From the NCBI GenBank assembly GCA_020430675.1, contig JAGQJJ010000189.1:1-7213 (forward strand): 7,213 nucleotides of DNA, written 5' to 3'. The position numbers were made by a program, and so were the translations under genes. Below are positions 6,718 to 7,213 of this stretch, piece by piece. The stretch's first letter is position 1. Each line of letters opens with the position of its first letter. The notes beneath the pieces were generated by a model that did no database searches, was not told the DNA's origin, and saw only the letters and a list, made by a program, of their open reading frames with translations. The DNA is from Myxococcales bacterium (GTDB taxonomy: Bacteria; Myxococcota; Bradymonadia; UBA7976; UBA1532).

Positions 6718-7213
6718 TCAGAGGGGATGGATTTCGGCGATCGACGCGCCGAGCACGTCGACGGCGAGCGTCACCATGGGGTCGAAGCGCGCCTTCTCTT
6801 TGCGCGCCTTGCGGTCTGCGGCTTCGAGGGCCTGGCGCCGTTCGTAGAGCGTCGGGCCGCTCAAGCGCGCGTCGCCGCGAGGCACGCTCTGCACGCGCAC
6901 GATGGCGCTCGGCGAGAGCAGCCGGCCGACGACGCGCTGCAGGGCGGCGCGGGTCTCTTCGACGCGCTCGGGCGGCGCGTCGAGGGCCACGTCGAGGGAC
7001 GCGGCGTCGAGCGCCAGCAGGTGCACGTCGTGTTCGATCTTGGACGCCAGGAACGGCTCGTCGGCACGCACGGCTTCGACGAGCCGGGCGAAATGATCGA
7101 GCGGCGCGCCCGCGGTGAGGTCGATTCGGGCCGGCTGCGCATCGATCGCAGCGTCGTCTTCGTCGGCGGGCGAGAACGCGAGCCCTGAATGGCCGGGGTC
7201 GGAGGCCGGGCCG
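6718..7213 (-). CDS. dnaX: DnaX, DNA polymerase III tau/gamma subunit, C-terminal part (partial)
   Basis: The frame is open from the window edge to the TGA at 6720-6718, giving the last 164 residues. They start in a Pro/Ala/Asp-rich linker, then give an alpha/beta region (ASKIEHDVHLLALD, LDVALDAPPERVEETRAALQ) like the collar-distal part of DnaX, and end in a basic helix (RRQALEAADRKARKEKARF) plus 'DPMVTLAVDVLGASIAEIHPL', the familiar terminal 'hPlv...l..fga.i..i.p' pattern. DnaX is the ATPase of the clamp loader that places the sliding clamp on DNA and tethers the polymerase cores. The ATPase domain (Walker A/B, zinc module) lies beyond 7213. The assignment rests on this C-terminal pattern and on the position directly ahead of ybaB and recR. 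Whether the gene also makes a shorter gamma form cannot be judged here. Confidence 0.88.
   Translation of the reverse strand, partial: GPASDPGHSGLAFSPADEDDAAIDAQPARIDLTAGAPLDHFARLVEAVRADEPFLASKIEHDVHLLALDAASLDVALDAPPERVEETRAALQRVVGRLLSPSAIVRVQSVPRGDARLSGPTLYERRQALEAADRKARKEKARFDPMVTLAVDVLGASIAEIHPL

Overview
The window is GC-rich and densely coded and looks like a chromosomal segment of a myxobacterium-like bacterium (Myxococcota or a related former delta-proteobacterial lineage). The best evidence is an mglB-mglA pair whose proteins, compared from memory, match Myxococcus xanthus MglB and MglA almost throughout, in the same gene order and at nearly the same lengths. Nothing suggests horizontal transfer: there are no insertion sequences, CRISPR arrays, tRNA or rRNA genes, and base composition is even.

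Right part (about 2963-7213), all on the minus strand, in transcription order: dnaX 3' end (clamp-loader tau/gamma subunit), ybaB/ebfC (nucleoid-associated protein), recR (recombination mediator), mglB (Roadblock/LC7 GAP), mglA (Ras-like polarity GTPase), a Cys-free coiled-coil protein with a C-terminal membrane anchor, and a small TPR protein. dnaX-ybaB-recR is the classical bacterial replication/repair cluster. The polarity module follows in the same direction and probably has its own promoter in the 133-bp gap after recR. The coiled-coil gene starts 7 bases after the mglA stop, so it is probably co-translated and is a candidate partner of the MglA/MglB switch.

Left part: a plus-strand gene (1903-2952) for a GAF protein with a degenerate GGDEF domain converges on the TPR gene, and the two stop codons sit inside one perfect hairpin. 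Divergent from it, on the minus strand, is a large protein with two N-terminal zinc ribbons, a possible ClpS/L7-L12-like module, one membrane helix and an apparently dead trypsin/HtrA-like domain. At the left edge is the C-terminal end of a plus-strand protein that resembles a pre-peptidase C-terminal (PPC) domain.

The observations most worth following are: (i) mglBA coupled to an undescribed coiled-coil tail-anchored protein and a TPR protein; (ii) a GGDEF domain that lost its catalytic residues but keeps a correctly spaced RxxD I-site, so may bind c-di-GMP; (iii) a membrane-anchored zinc-ribbon pseudoprotease; and (iv) the shared-stop-codon hairpin. All functional statements come from reading motifs by eye; no database search was run.
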